Source: a bacterium (Candidatus Gribaldobacteria) CG10_big_fil_rev_8_21_14_0_10_41_12 (lineage in GTDB: Bacteria > Patescibacteriota > Minisyncoccia > Minisyncoccales > CG1-02-41-26). From it: a DNA stretch of 5,732 nucleotides. Numbering within the stretch: position 1 is the first letter of the stretch; each line of letters starts with the position of its first letter. A model generated the notes under the pieces. It had not been told where the DNA came from, did no database searches, and saw only the letters and a list, made by a program, of their open reading frames with translations. Position numbers and translations under genes: made by a program. The stretch is taken from the NCBI GenBank assembly GCA_002773545.1, contig PFAV01000020.1:3605-9336 (forward strand), given 5' to 3'. Positions 1 through 4,938 of the stretch are shown piece after piece.

Positions 1-55
1 CATATTTCTCGTTAAGCAGCCAAACAACTTCCTGATTAAAATTATTATTTTTCAT
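1..55 (-). CDS. N-terminus of a protein, possibly PrmC (release factor glutamine methyltransferase), partial
   Basis: An ATG at 55-53 on the minus strand opens a frame that runs off the left edge after 18 codons, reading MKNNNFNQEVVWLLNEKY. No stop is met. An acidic-aromatic EVVWLLNEKY segment directly after the start resembles the opening of PrmC/HemK proteins in CPR genomes, where a WLLxEKY motif precedes the substrate-binding helical domain; that match is from memory. PrmC methylates the GGQ glutamine of release factors RF1 and RF2, which would fit the translation-related neighbours. Two initiation modes are possible: a weak Shine-Dalgarno GGAAAAG at 72-66, 10 bases upstream, or leaderless initiation from a GATAAT box at 66-61. 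The coding start is fairly secure, the product assignment is tentative because only 18 residues are visible. Confidence 0.45.
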   Translation of the reverse strand, partial: MKNNNFNQEVVWLLNEKY

Positions 56-60
56 TTTGT

Positions 61-91
61 ATTATCTTTTCCATATTTATTACTTTAACAA
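61..91 (-). promoter_or_regulatory. Candidate promoter for the left-edge gene, possibly leaderless
   Basis: On the minus strand TTGTTA (91-86) is followed 19 bases later by GATAAT (66-61, 5 of 6 to consensus). The expected start of transcription falls on or next to the ATG at 55, so the message could be leaderless. The spacer is longer than ideal and the -35 matches only 4 of 6 positions. A purine-rich GGAAAAG at 72-66 overlaps the box and could instead be a Shine-Dalgarno sequence on a longer transcript. Confidence 0.3.
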
Positions 92-117
92 AAAACCGCC
101 TCAATAAAAAGCGTTTT
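90..117 (-). terminator. Weak candidate intrinsic terminator between MITE and left-edge gene
   Basis: AAAACGC (117-111) pairs with GC-G-TTTT (99-92) with one bulged base around an 11-base loop, and the minus-strand continuation is a T-rich run. The stem is short and mostly A-T, so this is a weak call. If real it separates the left-edge gene from transcription entering through the MITE-like element. Confidence 0.25.
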
Positions 118-124
118 GATACAA

Positions 125-301
125 TGAGATGGTTGCAAAACTATTTCGTAGCGAAATTTTAGATTTTCGAGCGAGGCGAGGAAAACGAGCAAAATGTTTT
201 GAGGCCGTAGCCCAGCTACGGCGAAAAGCATTTTGCGAAGTCTGACGATGACGCAGCCGAAAAGATAAAATTGTAGCAGGAATAGTTTTGCAACCATCTC
301 A
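125..301. mobile_element. MITE-like non-coding element with 21-bp perfect terminal inverted repeats
   Basis: The ends 125-145 and 281-301 are perfect reverse complements (21 bp; inner 20 bases GAGATGGTTGCAAAACTATT). The interior is itself palindromic: GCCGTAGC (204-211) pairs with GCTACGGC (215-222) around CCA, and GCAAAATG (189-196) pairs with CATTTTGC (229-236), so the whole 177 bp can fold into one long imperfect hairpin or cruciform. A smaller TTTCG-TAG-CGAAA hairpin lies near the left end. AAT occurs at 123-125 and again at 301-303, a possible 3-bp target duplication if the ends are counted as 126-300. No transposase and no credible coding frame is present, so movement would need an enzyme supplied elsewhere. 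I recall similar elements as dispersed repeats in CPR genomes, but copy number cannot be judged from one window. A structured RNA or a REP/BIME-type repeat are alternatives. Confidence 0.7.
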
Positions 302-313
302 ATCTTAAAATCA

Positions 314-351
314 AAAATACCTGCCTTGACAGCTTACTCAGCAGGTATTTT
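314..351. terminator. Bidirectional intrinsic terminator
   Basis: AAAATACCTGC (314-324) and GCAGGTATTTT (341-351) form a perfect 11-bp stem around a 16-base loop. Each strand leaves the hairpin through a T run (TTTTT then GATTTT on the minus strand, TTTT on the plus). It is the last stop signal for minus-strand transcription before the MITE-like element. Confidence 0.7.
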
Positions 352-360
352 CTCTACTTT

Positions 361-400
361 AAAAAAACTACACTTTTTGAACGATAGGACAGAAAGTGTA
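361..400 (-). terminator. Intrinsic terminator with an overlapping alternative hairpin
   Basis: On the minus strand TACACTTT (400-393) pairs with AAAGTGTA (376-369) over a 16-base loop, then G and seven T residues (367-361). ACAGAAA (409-403) can instead pair with TTTCTGT (395-389), which uses three bases of the terminator's 5' arm, so the two hairpins are mutually exclusive. That is the geometry of an antiterminator, but nothing shows that it is regulated. Confidence 0.6.
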
Positions 401-419
401 ATTTTCTGTTAAGCACAAA

Positions 420-456
420 TTAAAATCAAGAATCCCCAATCGTTGGGGATTCTTGA
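420..456 (-). terminator. Strong intrinsic terminator of the tRNA-like RNA gene
   Basis: A perfect 14-bp stem, TCAAGAATCCCCAA (426-439) with TTGGGGATTCTTGA (443-456), closes on a 3-base loop. The minus-strand exit is TTTTAATTT. It begins 2 bases after the 3' end of the tRNA-like RNA at 458, so it is clearly that gene's terminator. Confidence 0.85.
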
Positions 457-457
457 A

Positions 458-539
458 GTGGAGCCAAGGGGAATCGAACCCCTCTAGCCCGAATGTCAAG
501 TACAAGCTCCTCGCCTTGAGGCGGCCCCTTGAACTCCAC
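458..539 (-). ncRNA. tRNA-like RNA gene, non-canonical or degenerate
   Basis: On the minus strand this carries a perfect T arm: stem AGGGG (483-479), loop TTCGATT (478-472) matching the TTCRANY consensus, stem CCCCT (471-467). It continues into TGGCTCC (466-460) with discriminator A459, as in a tRNA or tmRNA acceptor strand; CCA is not encoded. GGGGCCG (528-522) can pair with all seven acceptor bases (two G-U), followed by a 4-bp D-like stem CCTC/GAGG with GG in its 5-base loop. The anticodon region is poor: the best loop, CTTGACA (UGA), sits on a 4-of-5 stem, and the type I variable loop is wrong for serine. GTGGAG at 539-534 also pairs with CTCCAC at 463-458, giving a competing long hairpin. 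The stretch CATTCGGGC upstream of the T arm recalls the 3' end of tmRNA, but the tmRNA 5' signature and tag are absent. A promoter and strong terminator frame it, arguing for a real transcript. Alternatives: decayed tRNA, integration-site remnant, or new small RNA. Confidence 0.5.
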
Positions 540-545
540 GAATTT

Positions 546-573
546 ATTTTAACATTTTTTATTTTATAAACAA
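546..573 (-). promoter_or_regulatory. Candidate promoter of the tRNA-like RNA
   Basis: TTGTTT (573-568), a 16-base spacer, then TAAAAT (551-546). The predicted start, 7 bases on, is G539, exactly the first base of the GTGGAG/CTCCAC pairing. The -35 overlaps the T run of the preceding terminator. The surroundings are very AT-rich, so chance matches are likely. Confidence 0.4.
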
Positions 574-595
574 AAACCCGAGCGTAAGGCTCGGG
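571..595 (-). terminator. Intrinsic terminator downstream of rlmE
   Basis: CCCGAGC and GCTCGGG (577-583 and 589-595) form a perfect 7-bp GC-rich stem on a 5-base loop, followed on the minus strand by TTTTTG. It stops transcription from rlmE and also from the consensus promoter at 662-635, only about 35 bases after that promoter's predicted start. Confidence 0.85.
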
Positions 596-628
596 AATTT
601 AGAGTTACGATTGAGCTCGTACCTGACA
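571..628 (-). ncRNA. Possible very short RNA or attenuated leader (~58 nt)
   Basis: This is the transcript expected from the consensus promoter at 662-635, starting near 628 and ending at the terminator T run. It holds two hairpins: TACGA/TCGTA (621-617 with 610-606, loop of 6) and the terminator itself. CGAGC near 619-615 could also pair with GCTCG of the terminator's 3' arm, which would disrupt it, so a leader or attenuator role for the downstream tRNA-like RNA is an alternative. No start codon with a ribosome binding site is present. No known RNA family is recognised. Confidence 0.35.
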
Positions 629-634
629 ATTATT

Positions 635-662
635 ATTATATTAGAAAATCACAGAATGTCAA
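635..662 (-). promoter_or_regulatory. Perfect-consensus sigma-70 promoter overlapping the rlmE stop codon
   Basis: TTGACA (662-657), a 16-base spacer and TATAAT (640-635) match the housekeeping consensus in all 12 positions. The -35 box is made from the last codons of rlmE: its TGA stop supplies three of the six bases. It reads left, with predicted start near 628. The first signal it meets is an intrinsic terminator. Confidence 0.8.
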
Positions 663-1351
663 GGCACGCTGTGGATAAAGTCCTTGGCGACTAAGTAAAA
701 TTCCCGGCTGCCTTTGCGAATGGCTTGAGGGTGGTATCTTTTTACCACTTTAAATTTTTCCTTAACTTGCTTAATAAAATCGTCAACGCCAGGCCCTTCA
801 AAAAGCTTACAAACAAAATTGCCGCCAGCTTCCAATGTTTGGCCAGCAATTTCAAAAGCCCTTTGAGTTAATTCCAAACAATCAGCTACATCTTTTTCGT
901 GCAAGCCGGTAGTCCCCGGGGCCAAGTCCGAGACAACCACCTGAAAAATAGAATATTGTTGTGTCATTCTGAGGTCGCTCCAAGCGACCGAAGAATCCCG
1001 AGCGAGATCCTTCGGCTCGTTGCTACTCGCCTCAGGATGACAACAACGAATTAAAGTATCTAAAAAATCTTTGTCAAAAACACTTTTTTTTATAAAAATA
1101 GCATTAGCGGGCAGTTCAATTTTTAATTCTTCAGTGTCAACGCCAATCACTCGGCCATTTGGGCCAACTTTTTTACTAATATATAACAACCAAGAGCCCG
1201 GCGCCCCGCCTAAGTCCAGCACCGCATTGCCCTCTTGGAAAATGCCAAACTTTCGGTCAATCTCTTGCAGTTTATAAACCGAGCGAGCTGGATAGCCCTC
1301 TTCTTTGGCCTTTTGCGTGTAAAAATTTTCTTGGCTTAAATAATAGCGCAT
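659..1351 (-). CDS. rlmE: 23S rRNA (uridine-2'-O-)-methyltransferase RlmE/FtsJ with an internal repeat-derived insertion
   Basis: RlmE methylates the 2'-O of U2552 in the peptidyl-transferase A loop of 23S rRNA, using SAM, late in large-subunit assembly. The SAM-binding motif I VLDLGGAPGSW is at residues 44-54. The catalytic K-D-K-E tetrad is complete: K27 (SVYKLQEID), D142 (VSDLAPGTTG), K182 (CKLFEGPG) and E217 (KGSREFYLVA). The protein is 230 residues from the chosen ATG; removing about 28 residues gives about 202, close to the 209 of E. coli RlmE. The extra residues, roughly 102-132 (IRCCHPEASS...), are encoded by a palindromic repeat in the segment between the helix after motif II and the D142 strand. 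The start at 1351 was preferred because the RlmE family begins near here and AAAGA lies 5 bases upstream. A TTG at 1390 would add 13 residues but lies inside the upstream terminator stem. The gene may be driven by its own weak promoter or by readthrough. Confidence 0.93.
   Translation of the reverse strand: MRYYLSQENFYTQKAKEEGYPARSVYKLQEIDRKFGIFQEGNAVLDLGGAPGSWLLYISKKVGPNGRVIGVDTEELKIELPANAIFIKKSVFDKDFLDTLIRCCHPEASSNEPKDLARDSSVAWSDLRMTQQYSIFQVVVSDLAPGTTGLHEKDVADCLELTQRAFEIAGQTLEAGGNFVCKLFEGPGVDDFIKQVKEKFKVVKRYHPQAIRKGSREFYLVAKDFIHSVP
957..1046. repeat. GTCAT...ATGAC palindromic repeat inserted in frame inside rlmE
   Basis: GTCATTCTGAGG (963-974) is the inverted copy of CCTCAGGATGAC (1030-1041) with one mismatch, and TTGTT/AACAA extends both arms beyond a 2-base bulge. 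Inside are GGTCGCT/AGCGACC (973-979 with 983-989, loop CCA) and CCGAAGAATC/GATCCTTCGG (988-997 with 1006-1015, one mismatch). The ends resemble a widespread GTCATTCTGAG-type dispersed repeat of environmental bacterial genomes, here recalled from memory. It has no stop in the rlmE frame and yields about 27 residues that no RlmE normally has, while all catalytic motifs on both sides stay in frame. Confidence 0.85.
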
Positions 1352-1361
1352 ATTTATCTTT

Positions 1362-1390
1362 AATTTAGACGATTCAATGAAAAAACGCAA
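1362..1390 (-). promoter_or_regulatory. Weak candidate promoter for rlmE
   Basis: TTGCGT (1390-1385), 17-base spacer, TAAATT (1367-1362), with predicted start a few bases before the rlmE ATG. The -35 matches only 3 of 6 and lies in the 3' arm of the terminator at 1417-1380. Some such signal would be needed if that terminator is efficient. Confidence 0.25.
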
Positions 1391-1417
1391 AGCCCCCTCT
1401 AAGGAAACTTTGCGTTT
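1380..1417 (-). terminator. Intrinsic terminator overlapping the 3' end of the 3D-domain gene
   Basis: AAACGCAAAG (1417-1408) and CTTTGCGTTT (1392-1383) form a perfect 10-bp stem with a 15-base loop, and the run of T residues reaches 1380. The 5' arm is coding sequence for the last residues of the 3D protein, and its TAG stop (1401-1399) sits in the loop. Ribosomes finishing that gene would cover the stem, so termination may depend on translation. It separates the 3D gene from rlmE. Confidence 0.75.
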
Positions 1418-1842
1418 GTGATGACGGCCGTTATTCTTCTACGGCCAAATTGCTTGACTGCCTCCTCCTCGGGCAGCCAGATGTCTACTCTCGCGCCCTT
1501 AACCTTTTTACCGGTATCAATGGCGCGAAATTTTTTGCCCGGAAAAATTTCCGGAAATGATAAAATTGTCCCCAAAGGAATAACTTTTGGGTCAACGGCT
1601 ATCACTCCCCAACCAACCGGTTGACCGGCTCTGGTTAGAGATTTTTCCGGAAACAACGGCGGGCCATAGGCCGTAACTTTGACTAAAATTATTTTTTTTG
1701 CAGGTGCCTCATCAATCTTAGGCAGAGACACTGCCACTGACTTTGTTTTTGCTTCTAAAAAAGCAAGGGAGCTCCCCAGCGTGGAAACAAGAACAAAGCC
1801 GGTTAAAATTATCGTTAAAGAAATGAAAAATAATTTTTTCAT
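1399..1842 (-). CDS. Secreted or membrane-tethered 3D-domain protein
   Basis: This 147-residue protein has an N-terminal lysine pair and a hydrophobic segment (about residues 4-28), a signal peptide or membrane anchor, then a linker and a 3D domain (about residues 52-145). The three aspartates that name the family are present: D84 in AVDPKVIPLG, D109 in AIDTGKK and D120 in ARVDIWLP. 3D domains (MltA-like double-psi barrel) occur in cell-wall-acting proteins such as YocH/Sps/EXPB1-like proteins and lytic transglycosylases, so a role in peptidoglycan turnover outside the membrane is likely but not proven; no separate LysM or SH3 wall-binding domain is present. The ATG is well supported by GAAAGGAG at 1855-1848, 5 bases upstream. 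The gene has its own consensus promoter and a structured leader, and it ends in a terminator. Confidence 0.88.
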   Translation of the reverse strand: MKKLFFISLTIILTGFVLVSTLGSSLAFLEAKTKSVAVSLPKIDEAPAKKIILVKVTAYGPPLFPEKSLTRAGQPVGWGVIAVDPKVIPLGTILSFPEIFPGKKFRAIDTGKKVKGARVDIWLPEEEAVKQFGRRRITAVITNAKFP

Positions 1843-1875
1843 TTTTTCTCCTTTCTTAAAAAGGCGGCTAACAAT

Positions 1876-1896
1876 AAAAAAACTCCCCTATGGAGT
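1876..1896 (-). terminator. Hairpin with T run in the leader of the 3D-domain gene
   Basis: ACTCC (1896-1892) pairs with GGAGT (1886-1882) over a 5-base loop, followed by seven T residues ending at 1876. It lies between the 3D promoter and its start codon, so it would either end glyS readthrough or attenuate the 3D message. An outer pairing GGTGGC (1906-1901) with GCCGCC (1868-1863) encloses it. The 5-bp stem is short for a strong terminator. Confidence 0.5.
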
Positions 1897-1921
1897 AATT
1901 GCCACCGCAAGAACTAACTAC

Positions 1922-1950
1922 TTTATAGCAAAAACAAAACTACTTGTCAA
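1922..1950 (-). promoter_or_regulatory. Strong promoter of the 3D-domain gene
   Basis: TTGACA (1950-1945), 17-base spacer, TATAAA (1927-1922): 11 of 12 consensus positions with ideal spacing. It begins 6 bases after the glyS stop. The predicted start near 1915 gives a leader of about 73 bases that contains the hairpin at 1896-1876 and a good Shine-Dalgarno sequence. Confidence 0.8.
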
Positions 1951-1956
1951 CCACCT

Positions 1957-3225
1957 TTAAGCCAATTTTTCTTTGAGCGCGGTTTTGAGGTCAGTAATTT
2001 TTATTCGTTCTTGTTTGGCGGTGTCGCGGTCGCGCACGGTAACGGCGGCGTCTTGCAGGGTGTCAAAATCAATGGTTAGGCAAAAACTCGTGCCAATTTC
2101 GTCTTGACTGTAATAGCGTTTGCCGATGTTGCCTCGTGGATCCCAAGCGCAAGTAAAATCGGTTTTGAGCATTTCAAAAACCTCGCGGGCTTTGGCCACC
2201 AGCTCGGGCTTGTTGGCCAAAAGCGGAAACACCGCTACTTTATAGGGAGCCAGCGAAGGCTTTAATTTTAGAAAAACCCTGTCGCCATCCTCGCTGTAAG
2301 CGTCGCAAAGCAAAGCCAAAATAGTGCGCTCTACGCCAAAGGTTGGCTCAATGACATGAGGCACATAGCCATCTAAATCTTGCTGATGAGCGGTCAAATC
2401 ATAATTGCCACGGTAGGCCAAGCCATAAAGCTCTTTTTGGCCAAACGGATATTTATACTCAAAGTCAATGGTTCTTTTAGAATAATGCGACAGTTCTTCT
2501 TTCTGATGCTCTCTCACCACAAAATTTTCCTTTTTAATGCCAATGTCTAAAAGCCACTTTTCCATCTCGCTTTGCCACTGGTCAAAACATTTTTGCCAAT
2601 CCCCTTCTTCAATAAAATATTCAATTTCCATTTGCTCAAACTCCAACACGCGGAAAATAAAATTGCCCGGGGTAATTTCATTGCGAAACGCCTTGCCGAT
2701 TTGCGCGATGCCAAAAGGCAATTTTAGGCGGGTGGTGTCTTGAATGTTCTTAAAATTAACAAACATGCCTTGAGCGGTTTCGGGCCGCAAATAAACAGTC
2801 GCGGTTTCGTCTTCCACCGGGCCGATAAATGTTTTGAACATTAAATTAAATTGACGCTCTTCGGTAAAGTTGTCCGAGCCGCACTGCGGACACTTGCCAT
2901 TAAAATTTTCCTTCAAGTGGTCGGCTCTCAAGCGCGAATGACATTTTTTGCATTCTACCAATGGATCGCTAAAACCCTTGAGGTGTCCCGAGGCCTGCCA
3001 GACCTTGGGGTTCATTAAAATAGCTGAACTAATACCCACCACATCCTCGCGGTCTTTAACAAATCTTTTCCACCAGAGCTGTTTGATATTATTAACCAAC
3101 TCCACGCCCAGCGGCCCAAAATCCCAAGTATTGGCCAAGCCGCCATAAATTTCCGAGCCAGGAAAAACAAATCCCCGGCGTTTGCAAAGCGATATAATTT
3201 TTTGCATTAAAATATTTTCAGCCAT
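1957..3225 (-). CDS. glyS: Glycyl-tRNA synthetase, single-chain class II type
   Basis: The enzyme charges tRNA-Gly with glycine using ATP in the cytoplasm. At 422 residues it is the alpha2, single-polypeptide type (GlyQS-like, as in archaea, eukaryotes and many bacteria), not the alpha/beta form. Visible parts: an N-terminal catalytic opening with [20 protein letters not shown] (residues 21-40); a zinc-ribbon insertion with cysteines 92, 95, 112 and 115 (CKKC, CPQC); [11 protein letters not shown] (145-155); motif 2 [20 protein letters not shown] (180-199); motif 3 [14 protein letters not shown] (293-306); and a C-terminal anticodon-binding domain (about 327-415). It is shorter than the ~500-residue Thermus enzyme, which suggests a trimmed form. 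The ATG lies 2 bases after the stop of the upstream gene with no Shine-Dalgarno sequence, so translation probably relies on coupling. It is co-transcribed with the DUF11-like gene. Confidence 0.96.
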   Translation of the reverse strand: MAENILMQKIISLCKRRGFVFPGSEIYGGLANTWDFGPLGVELVNNIKQLWWKRFVKDREDVVGISSAILMNPKVWQASGHLKGFSDPLVECKKCHSRLRADHLKENFNGKCPQCGSDNFTEERQFNLMFKTFIGPVEDETATVYLRPETAQGMFVNFKNIQDTTRLKLPFGIAQIGKAFRNEITPGNFIFRVLEFEQMEIEYFIEEGDWQKCFDQWQSEMEKWLLDIGIKKENFVVREHQKEELSHYSKRTIDFEYKYPFGQKELYGLAYRGNYDLTAHQQDLDGYVPHVIEPTFGVERTILALLCDAYSEDGDRVFLKLKPSLAPYKVAVFPLLANKPELVAKAREVFEMLKTDFTCAWDPRGNIGKRYYSQDEIGTSFCLTIDFDTLQDAAVTVRDRDTAKQERIKITDLKTALKEKLA

Positions 3226-3227
3226 AA

Positions 3228-4886
3228 TTATTGCGTCGGCGTCATGGCCGCCGCTGAGCTAATCGTTAAGGCCTTGGACTTATCGGAAATAATGTCGCTG
3301 GTAAAAACATCCTGGCCCGAAATCTCAGCCTCGCCAATCAAGAGACCATTGCCGTCAAACGGCTGGTCCGCTTCCAACTGAAACCATAAGGCCGTTCCCC
3401 CGTTTTCCGAAGCGTTGTAGGCGGATAAATCGCCTACATTCCAAATAACTTCCCGTGAAGTTGAATCAAAAGTAAATTTAGCGTCAACCGGCAGCAAGCG
3501 GCCAGTTGGGCGAACATTATTAGGCAAAATAGCTTTTATTTTAACATTGGTTAAATTATTCCAAGAATTATCCAGCTCCCAAGCAATGGTAAAAGTAGAG
3601 CCAGTGGTTGAGGTGGCAAGCTGGCCGGGCCCGGAACTGTTAAATTTGTCGTCTTGGAAATAAGCGCTCTGTAAGACCCCGGCCATTGAGTTAATCTTGG
3701 TTTCAAATGACTTTTGCGTGCCCCCAATGGTAATTTTTTCCGTCAGCACCGGGTTAGCCATTTTGCGGCCCAATGAACCATCTTTAATTTGCGCCCAAAA
3801 TTCTACCTTGCCCTCTTCGCCCGGGTCTAAATAACGCAAATCCGTCACAGTTTTCCAATCCCAGATAATTGAATTATCGCCTCGGCCGACTTCTCCGTTA
3901 GTGGTTTTCAAAGTGTCTAAATCAAAAAAATCGCCCTCTAAATTCAACAGCAAAAACTTTTTTTCAATGGCTTTGTTGCCGATATTCTGAAAAAATATCT
4001 CATAATGCAACGAATCGCCCACATCAGCTATGTAGTTTTGCGAGCCGTTAATCATTTGCGAAACACGCAGGGCTGGTTGAGCTATTTGAACGGTTTGCGA
4101 GGCCTCTTTCAAGACAATAAAATTATTATCCTTGATAATGCCTAACTGGGCTTGAAACATTTTCCCCTCGCCCTCTTGACCATCCAAAACACCGCTAATA
4201 GTTATCCGTCCGCCGTCAGCCGGGGATAAAGCGGCGGGCTTCCACTCGGTTTGGTCCATTGGTTTGGGCTTGGCCGTGATAAAAGTAAAACTGTTCGGAT
4301 AAATTATTTTAACTCGCAGATTATCCAAAGAGGCCTGCATATTGGAAAAGTAGTTTAAGGAAAATTCCAAGTCGTCGCCCGGCTCAATTTTGGCGGGCAA
4401 GTCAAACTCAAAAGTTAAAGGCACAAACTGGATTTGCGAGATAAAACTAGTTTTTGATTCATATCTGGCTTTCAAGCCCTTGGGCTGGTAGCTGGCCCAA
4501 ACCTTGGCTTCTAATTTATCGTTTTCCTTGCCAAAAAGTCGCGCCTTAAAACTTATCACCCTCTCTTCACCCGGATAAATATCGTCAATTGTTTGGGTAA
4601 CGCGCCCAGCGAATTGACCTGTTTTATCAGTAGAGGTAGCTGAAATAATTGTCGTAGGCGCGGCATTAGCGGGATATTCAAAAATTAGTTCGGCATTTTC
4701 TAAACGCACCTTGCCATTGTTTTTGAATTTTACTAAATACTCAACTTCATCGCCAGCTTGAGCCATCGCTGGCCCCAAAATTTCCAGCTTCAAAATTTCT
4801 TTGGAGTAGATATTGGTTTTCCAATACCAAACCCCGGCTATGGCTAAGCCCAAAAAAACAATTAAAAATAAAACTATTTTTCGCAT
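3228..4886 (-). CDS. Membrane-anchored protein with about four DUF11/CARDB-like beta-sandwich repeats
   Basis: The 552-residue protein has one N-terminal hydrophobic segment (about residues 4-22, flanked by RK and K) and a long extracytoplasmic part. Four units share a pattern of a PGD/AGD/VGD turn, an alternating strand ending in a conserved asparagine or similar (FKNNGK, NYFSNMQ, FFQNIGN, WELDNSW), and a YP or LP turn: about 33-130, 155-268, 270-395 and 405-540. Units 1 and 3 close with a YPGEE or DPGEE motif. This is the look of DUF11/CARDB-type immunoglobulin-like domains common on CPR cell surfaces; it has no catalytic motif, no second membrane segment and no sortase signal. The function is unknown; adhesion or envelope structure is a guess. 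The start is ATG with no Shine-Dalgarno sequence. A good promoter lies just upstream, and glyS follows after 2 bases. Confidence 0.8.
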   Translation of the reverse strand: MRKIVLFLIVFLGLAIAGVWYWKTNIYSKEILKLEILGPAMAQAGDEVEYLVKFKNNGKVRLENAELIFEYPANAAPTTIISATSTDKTGQFAGRVTQTIDDIYPGEERVISFKARLFGKENDKLEAKVWASYQPKGLKARYESKTSFISQIQFVPLTFEFDLPAKIEPGDDLEFSLNYFSNMQASLDNLRVKIIYPNSFTFITAKPKPMDQTEWKPAALSPADGGRITISGVLDGQEGEGKMFQAQLGIIKDNNFIVLKEASQTVQIAQPALRVSQMINGSQNYIADVGDSLHYEIFFQNIGNKAIEKKFLLLNLEGDFFDLDTLKTTNGEVGRGDNSIIWDWKTVTDLRYLDPGEEGKVEFWAQIKDGSLGRKMANPVLTEKITIGGTQKSFETKINSMAGVLQSAYFQDDKFNSSGPGQLATSTTGSTFTIAWELDNSWNNLTNVKIKAILPNNVRPTGRLLPVDAKFTFDSTSREVIWNVGDLSAYNASENGGTALWFQLEADQPFDGNGLLIGEAEISGQDVFTSDIISDKSKALTISSAAAMTPTQ

Positions 4887-4906
4887 ATGATTTATACAAT
4901 TAAGCT

Positions 4907-4935
4907 ACTATAAACTCTAAAAAATAAAATTTCAA
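4907..4935 (-). promoter_or_regulatory. Promoter of the DUF11-like gene and glyS
   Basis: TTGAAA (4935-4930), 17-base spacer, TATAGT (4912-4907): 10 of 12 consensus positions and ideal spacing, starting 4 bases after the recO stop. The predicted start near 4900 gives a 14-base leader without a Shine-Dalgarno sequence. A second box, TATAAA at 4896-4891, would give a leaderless message starting at the ATG. TTTATA and TATAAA (4914-4909 and 4896-4891) are inverted copies that could be an operator, but are A-T only. Confidence 0.6.
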
Positions 4936-4938
4936 CCG

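Noticed and set aside
85..297. A 70-codon minus-strand open frame across the MITE-like element
   Set aside because: It begins in the right-hand inverted repeat, has no ribosome binding site, and its composition follows the palindromes; no protein family is recognisable.
326..353. Plus-strand promoter starting with TTGACA at 326
   Set aside because: No acceptable -10 box lies 16-18 bases downstream, and the motif is inside the loop of the bidirectional terminator.
458..528. A functional tRNA-Ser (UGA) or tRNA-Val (GAC) read from CTTGACA
   Set aside because: The anticodon stems are broken, a serine tRNA would need a long variable arm, and bases 8-9 are missing; kept only as tRNA-like.
659..661. 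UGA recoded as an amino acid, as in Gracilibacteria/Absconditabacteria
   Set aside because: rlmE ends at UGA at its normal C-terminus, directly followed by a promoter and terminator, and no in-frame UGA is found in the conserved genes.
458..830. A complete one-piece or permuted tmRNA ending at 458
   Set aside because: The 3' end is tmRNA-like, but there is no TTCGAC-type 5' signature and no Ala-rich tag, and the region upstream is the rlmE coding sequence. After 458 comes a terminator and not a 5' half.
1352..1390. Alternative TTG start of rlmE adding 13 residues
   Set aside because: The extra residues do not resemble RlmE and the TTG lies inside the 3' arm of the intrinsic terminator; the ATG at 1351 fits the family start.
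1071..1960. Plus-strand open frames opposite rlmE, the 3D gene and glyS
   Set aside because: They are antisense shadows of well-supported minus-strand genes, with no ribosome binding sites or recognisable domains.
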